The translations under genes and the position numbers were made by a program. The notes beneath the pieces are model-generated. The model did not search any database, was not told the origin of the DNA, and was given only the letters and a program-made list of their open reading frames with translations. Shown piece after piece: positions 1-11,329 of a stretch of DNA of 64,000 nt. Within the stretch, counting starts at the first letter, position 1; the number at the start of each line of letters is the position of its first letter. The DNA comes from Toxonevra muliebris (lineage: Eukaryota > Arthropoda > Insecta > Diptera > Pallopteridae), in NCBI GenBank assembly GCA_963691655.1, contig OY829327.1, forward strand, positions 65,608,079-65,672,078, read 5' to 3'.

Positions 1-1131
1 GAATATACCTAATATATGTACAGATTGCAATAAAAACTGGATTTAAAAAAAAATCCAAAAAATATTTCTTTTACTTCAAAACATTTTTATCGTATCACTG
101 TAGCATTAAATACTATTGCTCGTTTTATTTGTGTCACCCTCGTTACGCTTTGATCCTGCCAAAGGTTTTTCATCATCCTACTATTGAAGTTATTTTTTAT
201 TTTCCAATCGAGAGACTTAAAAGGAAAAATCACATTTCTTTTAATTATTATTTTTAAAAAACTATTTATATGTATATAAAACTGACTTAAAAATATTCGA
301 AGTAGAAGTTATGGGTAACTTCAAAAATATAAGTTTCGCATCGGATAACCTAAAAAATAAAAAATTTGAGTGGTAGAGATAACTATAACAATTAAGTCTC
401 CAAGTGGAAGTGCGGGTATATATATAGTCGCACACGACTTCCAAACCTAACCTAACCTATGAACAATTTAAATATCAACATAATTAAAAGCAATTTAGCT
501 CCTTCTCAAAGAGTAATTTTTGCACAGATCAGATCGAGTATAGTTAGTTATAGACCAGAATTAAGACAAGAATAAGGCTTTTTTTAGTTCTGAGTGTAAA
601 TAACTATTTTATTGAAAAAACATATAATTCAAAACATGGTCTTAATACTAATCTCAGATCTAAACGTTTAAATACACGTACTCATAGTCATAAATTACTA
701 CACTTTAATCCCAACAATTATTTACAGCATTAAAGTATAGTTTAGTTCAACAGTTTAATTTTGACTATGATTATGTGCCATGGTGATTGCTTATTTCTAA
801 TAAATTTAAAACACGTAAAAACTATATTCTCAATTTTAAATAAAATATTATTTATTCTTTATTACTGTATAATTCGTTATTCACTTTTATGTAATATTTT
901 ATGATTAAAATCGGTATCTTTTATTTTGAAGCCCTGCAGCCTCAACGTTCTGTGCCCTATTAACTTTTTTATGAGGATCATTTTTTTTGCAAAGGACCCC
1001 CTGAAAAAAGCACAGAGAAAAGGTAAAGGAATGTTTTCTTTTGTGCTATTTTACTTTAGAAACTACGGCAAAAAAGATATTAATTTTGTCTCTTTATATT
1101 GTTTTACCACAAATTAAAAGAATGGCGTTAA
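1..1131. other. AT-rich intergenic DNA, no gene seen
   Basis: No open frame here looks like a protein and I see no recognisable RNA gene. A short run of CTAACCTAACCTA sits near 445-460. Two TTTATT hexamers (AATAAA on the minus strand) occur near 851-863, about 270 bases past the stop of the zinc-finger gene, and are the best poly(A) signal candidates for it. Confidence 0.4.
851..863 (-). terminator. Candidate poly(A) signals of the zinc-finger gene
   Basis: Two overlapping-range AATAAA hexamers read on the minus strand (TTTATT twice on the plus strand). They lie about 270 bases downstream of the stop codon at 1132. In DNA this AT-rich such hexamers are common, so this is only a candidate. 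Confidence 0.3.
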
Positions 1132-2328
1132 TTACGAATTCTCTTCACGAACAAATACATTAGATTTTAGAATGACATCATGTTGTTTTTGCATGTGCTG
1201 ATTAAATTGATCTCTGCTGGTAAAGCTGCAATCACATATGATGCATGTAAACATCGTTTTTGTTTCATCGTGGCTGCGTTTTTCGCACTCTGCAGTGGAG
1301 CTTTCATGAACACGAAGATGTACCTTCAAAGTGTACTTTTCAACAAAAGTTTTAGCACAATACTGGCAATGAAATCGCGGTCTATCTGGTTGATGGGTGA
1401 GCATATGACCCTTGTAGGTACGTTTTGTTTTGAAAGATTGCTTACAAATAGAACATATAAGAGGTTGTTCCTCAGCTTCATGTTGTAATTTATGATTGTA
1501 AAGTAAAGTGGTTTCAGAAAAACGCAATCCACACTTCTCACACTGAAACTTCTTTTTATCCCAATGTTTTTGCATATGTCGGATGACATTTACTTTACGT
1601 GTATATGTTTTTGAACAGTAGCGGCATTCCATCTCACTCTTACCTTCATGTATATTCATATGTAACTCTAGATATTCTTCATCTCTTACCGCAACACCAC
1701 ATTCAGTGCACGTACAGCAATCCTTAGGCTTGTGCTCATGGTCAATATGATACTTAAGTCGTGTTTTATTTTTAAAGATTTTTTCACAGTGCCCACATGC
1801 ATGTTGTTTTAAAGGCATATCATCAGATGTTACTTCTTCTAATTCATCATCTTCCTCCATCATATCCATATCATTATCTTCTTTATCAATACTGTCGAAA
1901 TTTAATGTGCCCATTTCGGATAAATTTCTAGTATCTGTTAAATCAAAAAGTTTCGCAGCTACTTGCTCATCTTCAATGCAACGCAAATGAAGTAATTCTA
2001 TCTCTGTTTCGTCTTCTTCACTATTAGTTAGCCCATTTGGAACTGCTTCAACCAATTTGGTACTTTCTTCTTTGAATAACCGCGAGAGGCGCTGCTGCAC
2101 TACCAACAGTTTTACGACGAGTTCATCATACTGTACCAGATCTTGAAAGCATATATTGCATACCCAAGAATCCGGTGGAATGTCCAATTGAATCTTCATA
2201 TTTTTAGCAATATGACCAATCACATATTTGATAGGCTTTTGTGAATGAATGACTGTGCCCATGGCAACGTTTTCAAAGCCTTTGGAGCTTTTACACTTTT
2301 TATGACACAAAAAACACTCCCAAACCAT
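1132..2328 (-). CDS. ZAD-type C2H2 zinc-finger protein, 398 aa
   Basis: A probable nuclear sequence-specific DNA-binding protein. Residues 1-80 form a ZAD domain, the dimerisation and zinc-binding module of insect zinc-finger proteins; its four cysteines are seen at about C5, C8, C57 and C60 (ECFLC and WVCNIC). Residues 80-170 are a linker rich in Glu and Asp. Seven C2H2 fingers follow from about residue 177 to 383, with clear C-x2-C...H-x3-4-H spacing; examples begin HACGHC, MECRYC, FQCEKC, LICSIC and FHCQYC. The frame is uninterrupted in one exon, and the ATG at 2328 lies directly before the conserved ZAD start. A few short ORFs on the other strand are shadows. ZAD proteins are very numerous in flies, so I do not name an orthologue or targets. 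Family call is firm; function is inference from the family. Confidence 0.93.
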   Translation of the reverse strand: MVWECFLCHKKCKSSKGFENVAMGTVIHSQKPIKYVIGHIAKNMKIQLDIPPDSWVCNICFQDLVQYDELVVKLLVVQQRLSRLFKEESTKLVEAVPNGLTNSEEDETEIELLHLRCIEDEQVAAKLFDLTDTRNLSEMGTLNFDSIDKEDNDMDMMEEDDELEEVTSDDMPLKQHACGHCEKIFKNKTRLKYHIDHEHKPKDCCTCTECGVAVRDEEYLELHMNIHEGKSEMECRYCSKTYTRKVNVIRHMQKHWDKKKFQCEKCGLRFSETTLLYNHKLQHEAEEQPLICSICKQSFKTKRTYKGHMLTHQPDRPRFHCQYCAKTFVEKYTLKVHLRVHESSTAECEKRSHDETKTMFTCIICDCSFTSRDQFNQHMQKQHDVILKSNVFVREENS

Positions 2329-3031
2329 ATTTGTTGCAGTTAAGACCTCCTGAATTTAATTCGCTACACCAGAAATTAATTTATTTACGTCCCAAAATGC
2401 AAATCAGTGTCGCTTCTCACAAAGTATTTTTAGGCTATATGCCACAGCTGCTCAATATCTCAGTACTTCCTACACAAATAGTATGGCTTTTAGTACAATA
2501 CTTTTTACAAAAAACTATTCGCGTTCATGCATCTAAAGTGCATTGTTACAAAAAAAAAATATTATAGCACAAGTTGTACACTTTCTTCAAGAATGATAAA
2601 AATAAAGATTACGACTTTCGCAGGTCCGTTACTTTGATTAAATTTTTTTAACAATCAGTTTACATGGTTGTGACGTCACACCAGAAGAAAAAATTACTAT
2701 TTATTTAATATTATTGAGCACTGCTAATCCAAAATTTGTAATTTATTTGATTTAATAAGATTAACTGTTCAAAATGAAGTCTGCTGTTGGAAATTATTAT
2801 TATTGTAATCACAACAATACAAAAATTTAAATGAACAAAATTTATAGGATTTACAAAGAAAAGAGCTATTTATATTGTCTTCTTTATATATATATATATG
2901 TATACATATTTTCCTTCTATAATTGACGCATTTAATTAAATTAAATAAATTAATGGTGTAAATGCGCAGAAATCATTAGCAACATGTCTCACTATTATTT
3001 TCACACAATATCTAAAACTATAAAACGGTAA
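2329..3031. other. Upstream flank of zinc-finger gene, no gene seen
   Basis: AT-rich DNA that must hold the promoter and 5' UTR of the zinc-finger gene, but no TATA box or initiator could be chosen with confidence. A short (TA)n run is near 2887-2900. A 78-aa plus-strand ORF at 2331 shows no family motif and is probably chance. Confidence 0.35.
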
Positions 3032-3506
3032 TTACATAGCGTCTCGACTAGCTATATTTCATAACAATGCTCATGTTCGTGTCGGAGCAGCTGATGGCTG
3101 GCAAAATATGAAGTGGGCAATTACTTTTAGGCATTTTCTTTTACAAAATGTTTTGAACAGTAAACAACAAATATTCGTTTCCCATTTTCTCCCACGTATT
3201 TCTTTTCAACTCGATTCTTTTATATTTTTCTCTTTTATTATTTCATAAACACTCATATTTTCGACATATATTTATGAAATTAATTATTTCGCATCTGTTA
3301 AGTTTAACTTGTGCTGTTTTTAAATACACAAACGTCAAAATCGAATGAAACTTCAAATTTATGTTAGGGTTGATAGCAGCAGTACTGTCTTGACAAAATG
3401 TTGGATTTTTTGGTATGACATATGTTAATATGGTGTCTCGACTACACATTTTGATGGTAAGACAGGAACATTAACATGAATTACAACTAATCGAGACGCT
3501 AGGTAA
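3032..3506. mobile_element. MITE with TIR TTACATAGCGTCTCGACTAG
   Basis: The left end at 3032-3051 and the reverse complement of the right end at about 3485-3506 match over roughly 20 bases, the second end reading TTACCTAGCGTCTCGATTAG. That gives a 475-bp element without coding capacity. A second copy of the CTCGACTA motif lies inside near 3435. I could not see a clean target duplication, so the superfamily is left open. Confidence 0.6.
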
Positions 3507-5217
3507 CCCCTGCGATACAAATGTGCCACTATTTACTTTGTATGAAAAAATCAAATATAATTAATGAAAACTTTTAAAAATGTAATTTAAACTTATTTAT
3601 TCAATAGTTATTGTAAATTTGTACTTATACTTTAAAAGTTTATTTTGTAAATGATGATAGCAGGTTATATTAAGAACATTTTGACCACATAATTTCTATT
3701 ACATATTCGCACACTGGTCGAAATCACTGAACTAGTGGCATTTAATTCGAAATTCAAAACTTTTAAATCGATAGATGTTTTGCATTATATCGATTACTGA
3801 TACTCCACTGAGCAAATAACCGTTACTTTTGTTTTGCTTTCAATATTGGCACAGCTGTTAGTTGTCAAATGTAACATACGTTGCAGCAAGTGTATTGAAA
3901 GAATTTGGCGCCTAATTACTCAGTGTGCGTTTTTTGCCAATATTAAATTAGTTGATTAATAAGTTTTAGTGTGTATTTACTAAAAAATAAATGTTTGTAT
4001 CCTAGTGTTAATTTAGTTTAATAGAAATAATTTGTAGTAGTTAACATTTGTGGTAGCATATTTTAAGTGTTATATACTATAGTTTCGTGGAGTGCAACTT
4101 TTGGGATCTAAGCGGATCCGGTCCCACTCTTGTTTGGTTTATTAACTTGGCTTATTGTGAAACGACCAAAATGATCTGCCCGTTCTTGCCCGTTTATTAG
4201 CTATTATATTTTTTGGGCACAATGAATGTTTCCAAACGCATACTTTTTTAATTTGGCACAATGAAAACTTCTCGGCTGTGAAGACCCACGAATAGCAGTG
4301 CTGAGAAATAAAAAAAAAGTTGAGGAGCTTCATAAGCAAGGTAGTGGAAGAACTGCAACATAACGTTATTGAATTTTACCTCTAAAACAAAAGTCAACAA
4401 AGTTTTACAGCTTGTAAATATTAAACCACGGTGCTAACATCATAAACAGGGAAAGGAATTTGTTGACCTAAAAACTGGAGAAAAAGCAAAAAAAAATACC
4501 TAAAAAAGGCATTTATTCAGAGTAACTTTAATTTTTATAAATTCAGAACATTTAAGCTTTTTTCAAGTGTAAATATTTAGGTAATAAAAAAGATAAATTT
4601 TAAATATAGTTTTTATTATTTTTTATTATATGAAAAAAAGTATATTTAACATTATACCGTATTTAACTTCTCATTTTTGTAGTCTACTACAATTGTCTAT
4701 TGTGAATGTATATTTTCTTTCACCCAATACACAGAGGTTTTGATTGAGTATTGTGAATATAAATAGTTACTTATAGAAGTAAAGCAGTAAACGAATTTAA
4801 ATACAATTTCCCGAATCGATAATTATAATGAGAGCTAATGTATAAAGTCAAATAATAAATTATACATGTATTCCACTTTTGATCAACATGGATTAGTGGT
4901 GTACAATATATGAGTTACCGTTTTTAGATAACATAAATACGTTCACATAGTTAGGTAATTTTTCATATTTTGTTGTAATAGCATTGTACAACCATATACG
5001 CTTTAAAGTTTACCGGCAATAACCGATTTCTATTGTCCCGAAGAGTTGATTTGAACGTACTTGAATGTACGTTCGACATCAGCAGAAACAAGTGGAGCCC
5101 AATTAAAGTTTTTGAAGCCGACTTTCCACCCCCGTTGAAAGCGTTAACGTTTTGCCAATTTGTTGACCTATTCAAAAAAATTTTTTAAATTATATTGTTA
5201 AATTTAAATAATAATTT
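3507..5217. other. Unassigned AT-rich DNA
   Basis: Nothing recognisable. The small minus-strand ORFs at 4142-4339 and 4963-5175 have no family motifs. No tRNA, no clear repeat structure and no exon-like stretch was found. Confidence 0.4.
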
Positions 5218-5489
5218 AAGTACCTATTTTCTGCAAGCTCTCAGATATATGTTCCTCAGGATACACCAGAAACCCAATGGATGTACGCCAGATCTGCTTG
5301 AACCGTTTTTGTTTCAAGTAACGTTTTAGTGTATCCAATCGTCTGTTAACTCATTGAAAATCCTTTTCATGGATGTAAAATTTTATACATAATACGACAC
5401 AGCGTTCGGCCAAGTCCCCCAGCGAGTTATTATCTGTTTAAATAAAGGATATTCGCATATAAAACTAAATACATGTAGTGAAATTATTT
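5218..5489 (-). pseudogene. Probable broken continuation of the hAT-derived gene
   Basis: On the minus strand, past the stop at 5490, conceptual translation gives stretches such as NSLGDLAERC and RRLDTLKRYLKQKRF in shifted frames with a stop between them. They lie where the rest of a hAT transposase core would be expected. The match is by position and general character only. Confidence 0.35.
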
Positions 5490-6392
5490 TCAAATTACTG
5501 GTAGGGGTGGCAGAGGTATATCCGGCTCTTTCTCCCTAAACAATGCCAACCGCGAAGCACTTTTAGAAAATGTCTTCTTCATATTTGAAACTAAAGCGTC
5601 GACGTTGGGAAATTTACTTCGAATGGTTTCGCAAACTCTGTATAAACCATGAGCACAACAAGTTACATGTATCATTTTTGGATACAAGATCTTCAACGAT
5701 TCTCCACTTTTCTTCATATTTGGGGCAGCGTCTGTATTAAACAAAAGCACCTTTTCGCGCTTAACTCCTTCCGGCCAAAGAATTCGTAACGCATCGTCCA
5801 ATAATGTTGCGATTGTTGATGAGTTCACTTGTTTTAAAACCTCTATGTAAGTAAATATCAATGTCCATCTTTTCGCAAGGGCCCTATTACAACATTCGCT
5901 ATGCAACGTCCAGCTTTCTGTTGTTTCGTCAATTGAAATGAATATATTATCGAGATTCACATCAATCCGAATTTTCTGTAGCACTTCGCGATAGCAATTA
6001 TTGCCATATATCTTTCGAAGAGTACTCTCATCCGGCAATTTTTTTTTCGTATACTTTTCAAAAAATGATTGGAATTCTTGGCCTTTTATTTTGAATAATG
6101 GTATGTCGCAAGCTAACATCATTTTAGTTAAATCGGAGAAAAAATTGTTCCTATCAAAGTTAACTTTGAATAAAGAAATTGCCTGAGCTTTTTCTTGTTT
6201 TTGTAATATCACCGCTTGCTGGTGCTTCTGCCTTAGGATATGCTGTTGAATAAAAAATTTCTTCTCGTGATTCACTTTAATACTGCAAAGTTTACAAAGA
6301 AGCACTTTTCCATCGGTAGAAAATACATCATAGCCGAACGTTTTTACAAAATTATTAAGGTTTCGCGACAGCGGAGCTTGTTGTTTAGGCAT
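5490..6392 (-). CDS. hAT transposase-derived protein with BED-like zinc finger, 300 aa
   Basis: The N-terminus carries a single zinc finger with C33, C36, H51 and H57 (LLCKLC ... QQHILRQKH), the form seen in CGGBP1-like and hAT proteins. After it come features of the hAT RNase H-like fold: an acidic residue in FISIDETTESW near residue 155, NTDAAPNM near 221 and a CCAHGL motif near 245-250, the usual C-x2-H of hAT insertion domains. The frame is open for 300 codons and then stops just after the PPLPVI stretch, where family members continue. Weak in-family coding seems to go on at lower coordinates (5218-5489), so this is either a truncated transposase or an exon whose splice partner I could not fix. 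No TIRs were found nearby. Domesticated gene and recent fossil remain alternatives. Confidence 0.65.
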   Translation of the reverse strand: MPKQQAPLSRNLNNFVKTFGYDVFSTDGKVLLCKLCSIKVNHEKKFFIQQHILRQKHQQAVILQKQEKAQAISLFKVNFDRNNFFSDLTKMMLACDIPLFKIKGQEFQSFFEKYTKKKLPDESTLRKIYGNNCYREVLQKIRIDVNLDNIFISIDETTESWTLHSECCNRALAKRWTLIFTYIEVLKQVNSSTIATLLDDALRILWPEGVKREKVLLFNTDAAPNMKKSGESLKILYPKMIHVTCCAHGLYRVCETIRSKFPNVDALVSNMKKTFSKSASRLALFREKEPDIPLPPLPVI

Positions 6393-6800
6393 TTTTTAAT
6401 TTAAATAATATTTAAGCGTAGCATAAAAAATTGCATAAACACGAAACAAAAATTAACAGTTGTGTCAAACAGTGATGATTTTGAGTATTTTCAAAACTAA
6501 TTTAAAATGGTTGCAAGGTTGCAAATATCAACACTTTGGACCATTTTACATGCTGTTGTTTATTGTGACGTGGCCATTTCTTCAACATTTAAATACAATG
6601 TTCATCAAAATGCAATTCATCCATTATTTACTTATGTACTGTTAATGTATTGGTTCTGGGAAATATGTACCTAGTAGGTCATTCTAATGTTCTAGGACCC
6701 TTCATAATTTTTAAAAAGACACATTTTCTCTAAAGACAGTATAAAAGTTTTATCAACGGTGTTTTTTTATCTGCCATTTATGGAAAAAGGGGGTTTAATA
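6393..6800. other. Spacer between hAT-derived gene and gypsy element
   Basis: AT-rich. It must contain the upstream region of the minus-strand gene ending at 6392. No promoter element was identified. Short ORFs here have no family motif. Confidence 0.3.
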
Positions 6801-7090
6801 TGTAATAGTATTATGTTAGCAGGATTGATACTTTGCCCTTCTGGCAGCTTTGTACTAAAACTAAATGTGCAATTGATTGTAAGATTGATATTTTGCCCAT
6901 CTGGCAACCTAATACTTAAACTAATGCCAAAATAGAATGTTCTTGTTGTCTCGCTCTGCCGCATGTTGCTTATGGAGATCGATAGGAGAAAATCATTGAG
7001 AAAAATAAGACGTAAGCGAGTAGAAATAGCTAAAAACTATTAAATTTTTGAAAGCATATATTAAATTGCATTAAATAAAAATAATTAAAA
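6801..7090 (+). repeat. 5' LTR of gypsy element
   Basis: Starts TGTAATAGTATTATG and matches 12783 onward at high identity, ending together at AATAATTAAAA. It contains two imperfect direct repeats of about 42 bases, each with a TTTGCCC(T/A)TCTGGCA core. It is about 38 bases shorter than the 3' copy because of a gap near 7010-7030. The 65-aa minus-strand ORF across it is an LTR shadow. Confidence 0.85.
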
Positions 7091-7243
7091 GAATAATTTT
7101 ACAAATCAGATGTGTGGTACCCAAAGGAGGGAAATTTTTTTTAATCCACTCCTTTTCTGGAACACTAATCAAAGTATTACAATAGAAAGCTGTTTGTCAC
7201 AAATAAGACGCCATTTTATAATTTCACGAGAATCTAGAAGAAA

Positions 7244-8109
7244 ATGGAAAACCTTGAAGCATTTTCTAAAGCGCAATTGGTTGCAAAACTGAATGAACTC
7301 CATATTGTATTCCCTGCTCGTGCAACTGTTGCCGATATGCGTGAGCGTTTAATAAGTCATTTTAAAACTGAAAACCCAGAATCAGATGAAGTTGCAGATA
7401 ACAGCCATGGAGATGAAATTATAAACCGTGAACCGTTAGTTGCTGACCAGGAATTACCAATTGAGAATCGTGAGCAAGTGGCTGCTAACTTTGTGCCGGT
7501 TATTGATAATTATGTTCCAAAAAATTTTGACTATGGGTTAGACGCCGCATTAGTAGCCAACAATTATGAGCCAGCGATTACCTCTAAAGCTGCTGATTTG
7601 GTTAGCAGCCACCGTGAACTTTTTGACCTTGGTGGTGAAGTAGACCATGAGTTATAGCGCCTACGCAAAAAAGTAGAAATTCTTCGTCTCCGTAAAGAAT
7701 TACGCACTTATGACCTTGCTCCTGCTAACCGTTGTCACCGACGGGAACCAAACATGAGAAATCGTTTGTTGGCCTCCGAACCCGAAAAAGCTTTTAACAT
7801 TCCTATATTTGATTTCACCGATTTTGAAGCCACCATAGGCAAATTTAATAGCGATGATGCCTACACTGTTCGCCGTTGGCTGCAAGATTTTGAAGTAATG
7901 GCTGATATCCGAGGCTTAGACAACATGCAGCGGCATTTATGTGCTTGTAAATTGATGGAAGGCTCTGCAAAACTTTTTGTTCGATCGTGCCGCATTGTTG
8001 ATTGGGTTGAATTTATGAAAGAGCTCCTAAATATTTTCGAACGACCCATAAGACAGCAGGAGGTTTTTGAGCAGCTGCAAGCCCTTAAGTTAAAAAAAAA
8101 CAGAAACAA
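7244..8109 (+). pseudogene. gag of gypsy element (stop-interrupted)
   Basis: One reading frame runs from the ATG at 7244 with an in-frame TAG at 7655-7657, after which the same frame continues past 7754. The beginning (MENLEAFSKAQLVAKL) and the later DDAYTVRRWLQDFEVMAD segment look like insect gypsy gag matrix and capsid. A run of nine A at about 8093-8101 marks a frameshift into the next segment. Confidence 0.75.
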
Positions 8110-8111
8110 CG

Positions 8112-8684
8112 TTGCAATATTACCTGGATATGCAGCAGATTGCTTCCCATGATGATGATTTGATTTTGCTGATTGCTCAAGGCGCTAGCGATGGATCAAA
8201 CGTTGCTGGCCAGTTTTTCTATGCAAAAACCCTGTCCGAATTGTTGGATATGTTACGGACATTTGGCCGTACTCGAAATATTCACAAACCAGCACCTTCA
8301 GTCTCTGGAACAAATACTCGACCCTCTTTCGTAACAGCTAAAGCTACCACCGGACGTGCTCCTGCCATTGAAACAACCCGCTGCTTTAACTGTCGACAAT
8401 TTGGCCACTATGCTTATGAATGTACTCGTCCTAAACGACCAAACCACGGAAGTTTTAAATGTTTTGCTGAGGGACATACCTATAAAGAATGCCCTAAGCG
8501 GGTCCGTATTGCTGCCGTAACCCGTGGAACCGTTGATGAAGAGATAAGCGAAACGGAGACTGACATAGCCGCATTAAATTCGGTAAGTGTAACTTACCTT
8601 ACTCTGTATGGGAGTGAATCGGTTCATTATAATAGAATGTATTCTCTTTTTGACACGGGAAGTCCCGTTAGCTTTATCTGTTAA
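8112..8684 (+). pseudogene. gag C-terminus (CCHC knuckle) and start of protease
   Basis: Frame-shifted continuation of gag. It has a clear CCHC zinc knuckle (CFNCRQFGHYAYEC) and a second, decayed one (KCFAEGHTYKEC, first Cys lost). It ends with LFDTGSPVSFI, the active-site loop of a retroviral-type aspartic protease. A stop follows at once, so the protease is cut after its catalytic Asp. Confidence 0.8.
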
Positions 8685-9299
8685 ACCCTTGTGCCAGCCT
8701 TGGGACAAACCAATATGCTGAAAAACACTGAATTTGCTGGCCTTGGAGGAAATAAAATCAAAAACCATGGAAAACTAACTTTTTGAATTAAATTTAATAA
8801 TATTTTTAAGGAAATTAATCTTTTTGTAGTTCCAGAAAATGTATTGCCAACAAAATAGTTGCTTGGAAGAGATGCCTTAAGCGCCCTCAATATTCATTTA
8901 ACTTTGTACAATAATCGAAAGTCGGAGAATAAAGGTAAATTTGAATATGTTAAGTCAGAAAGCTTAAACCGAATACATTGTGTACTTAGCAAAATAATGA
9001 GAAACCCTTCACTTCCATTTGGTTCTGACTTAAAGCATGCAACAAAACAAGAATATATTTTAGAATCGAAACGAGACAAAACCCAGTATTGCAATCTGAT
9101 AAAAATAGTGAAATAGTTAGAGAATTCTCCGAATGGTGCGCAGCTTTGAGCCTTGATAATGTTACTTTTGGCACTGATTTTGGGACTGAATGGGATTATG
9201 AGTTTGGTAAATTAATCTCTAGCCACTATCTGATACCGCAACAGCAAGGAGTACCTCCTGCAAAATATGCCATGAGTATCCGTTTAATTGATTAAACCC

Positions 9300-10580
9300 C
9301 TTTCCCTTGTTCACCTAGGCATTTATCATACAGAAAGCGTGATTCAGTTGGGAAGATAATTGGTGATTTGTTAGACCGTGGCATTATCCGACCGAGCAAT
9401 TCGCCTTATGCGTCTCCTATTGTTTTGGTTAAAAAAAAACCGGTGAATACAGAATGTACGTTGATTATCAAGCTTTGAATAAATTAACTATTCGTGATAA
9501 TTTTCCTTTACCATTAATAGAAAACTGTTTAGAATACTTGGAGGGGAAAACCTGTTTTTCCATAATGGACTTGGAAGATGGATTCCATCAAATTTATGTG
9601 AGTGAAGAATCAATTAAATATACTTCCTTTGTGACCCCTCACGGTCAATATGAATGCACTCGAATGCCATTTGGCATTAAAAATGGGCCTGCTGAATTCC
9701 AACGATTTATATTCACTATTTTCCGTGACTTAGTCCTGTCCAAAAAGATAACTTGGATGATATTCTGATTGCAACCCGCACCAAGGAGGAACATTTGGAT
9801 TAAATGTAAATTTATGCACTTGCAAATTGACTATCTTGGTTACAACGTTATTGCCGCTGGTATTAGCCCAAATGATACCCATGTTAAAGGACTTGAACAA
9901 TACCCTACCTTAAAAGAAGTGCATGTCTGTATTGGCTTGTTCTCCTATTTCCATCGTTTTATCCCTTCATTTGCTCGAATTGCCGCCCCTTTAACCGGAT
10001 TGTTGAAGAAAGGAAAAAAGTTTAAAATTACTGATGAAGCTAAGAAGGCTTTTTTAGTTTTGCGTGATGCATTATCAAAACCGCCAGTATTATCCATTTA
10101 TGGCCGTAACCGGGAAATTGAATTGCACACTGATGCTAGTTCTTGTGGGTTTTGGAGCAGTATTACTTCAGCGTCAAGCTGATAGAAAATTCCACCATAT
10201 TTCATATTATTCCCGGAAGGCAACCGCGACTTGCGATTATTTATGCATTACGGCGTTTCCGTATTTACTTGGATAGTCAACCCTTCCGAATCGTCACTGA
10301 TTGCAACTCTTTAACCCAAACATTAGCAAAAAAGTCTGTAAATCCCAGAATAGCTCGTTGGGCATTAGAGTTGGAAAACTTTATCTACATTATTGTGCAC
10401 AGAAGTAGAACTTCCATGTGCCATGTTGATGCTTTGAGCCGTCAGACGCATCACTTTTCTGAATCCATTGATACTCTTGATACCCCGTCTCCTTCCTCTG
10501 ACCCTATCAATTGCGAAACCTGTTCTGAAACCCTTGCTGTTGTTGGTGTTAACCCTAATGATGTTGACTTTCAGATCTAA
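9300..10580 (+). pseudogene. Reverse transcriptase and RNase H of gypsy element
   Basis: RT signals in order: RGIIRPSNSPYASPIVLVKK at about 9380, VDYQALNKLTIRDNFPLP, FSIMDLEDGFHQI, MPFGIKNGPAEFQRF, then the catalytic box as LDDILIAT at about 9750, which a one-base shift puts out of frame. A gap of some tens of residues follows before YLGYNVIAAGI. RNase H has ELHTDASSCGF and, in another frame, IVTDCNSLTQTL. At least three frameshifts separate these parts, so the enzyme is dead. Confidence 0.88.
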
Positions 10581-10613
10581 GCCGAACAGTCTAAAGATCC
10601 AATCATTATTACG

Positions 10614-11329
10614 TTGAGGAACCGTTTGCAAGAAGGACCCGTTCAGCTTTATGATCTTGTGAATGGCCTTGTCTATCGCAGTCATGATGATAAGTGGTGT
10701 TTATATGTACCTGAAACCCTTGAAGACAGTTTAATTCGAATGATACATGAGAAGTTAGGTCACTTAAGTATAGACAAATGCTTCGGAAGATGTATTGGTT
10801 TCCATCAATGCGATCTAAAAATTAATATTACATTCGAAATTGTCTATATTGTATTTTACATTCCGTCCCTAAAAAAGCTTCCGAACGTATACTCCATAGC
10901 ATCCCTAAAGCACCTGTACCTTTTGACACCATCCATGTTGACCACCTAGGAACACTACCCAACCATACTTCTAAGAAAAAATACCTTCTTGTTGTAATTG
11001 ACGCATACACCAAGTATACAAAGCTCTACCCAGCCAACACGACCAGCACGAAAGAATTGTGTGCTTGCCTTGATAAGTATTTCGAATCATATAGTAGACG
11101 ACGAAGACTAATTTCTGACCGTGGATCTTGTTTTACTTCGTTGGATTTCTCCGTTTTCCTTTCTGAACGCAACATAGATCACATCAAAGTGGCTACTGCA
11201 TCTCCACAAGCTAACGGTCAGGTGGAAAGAGTAAACCGGGTATTGTATCCTATACTTGGAAAATTATCTGAGCCATTGCATCAGTCTGCCTGGTACAAAA
11301 TGATTCCACGTGTTGAATACGCTTTGAAC
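10614..11329 (+). pseudogene. Integrase of gypsy element, 5' part
   Basis: The zinc-binding region (IRMIHEKLGHLSIDKC) begins this stretch. The catalytic core follows in pieces with all three acidic motifs visible: FDTIHVDHLG, LISDRGSCF and NGQVERVNRV. The reading frame is then interrupted exactly at 11330 by the hAT insertion, and coding resumes at 12685. Confidence 0.85.
11322..11329 (+). repeat. Left target-site duplication CTTTGAAC
   Basis: Eight bases identical to 12685-12692 on the other side of the nested element. Eight bases is the hAT duplication length. Confidence 0.9.

Noticed and set aside
1180..1589. ORFs of 102 and 87 aa within the zinc-finger gene
   Set aside because: They are other-frame readings of the C2H2 coding sequence; no independent motifs.
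6767..6964. 65-aa ORF repeated at 12695-12889 as a possible conserved small protein
   Set aside because: The similarity arises because both lie in the two LTRs of the gypsy element.
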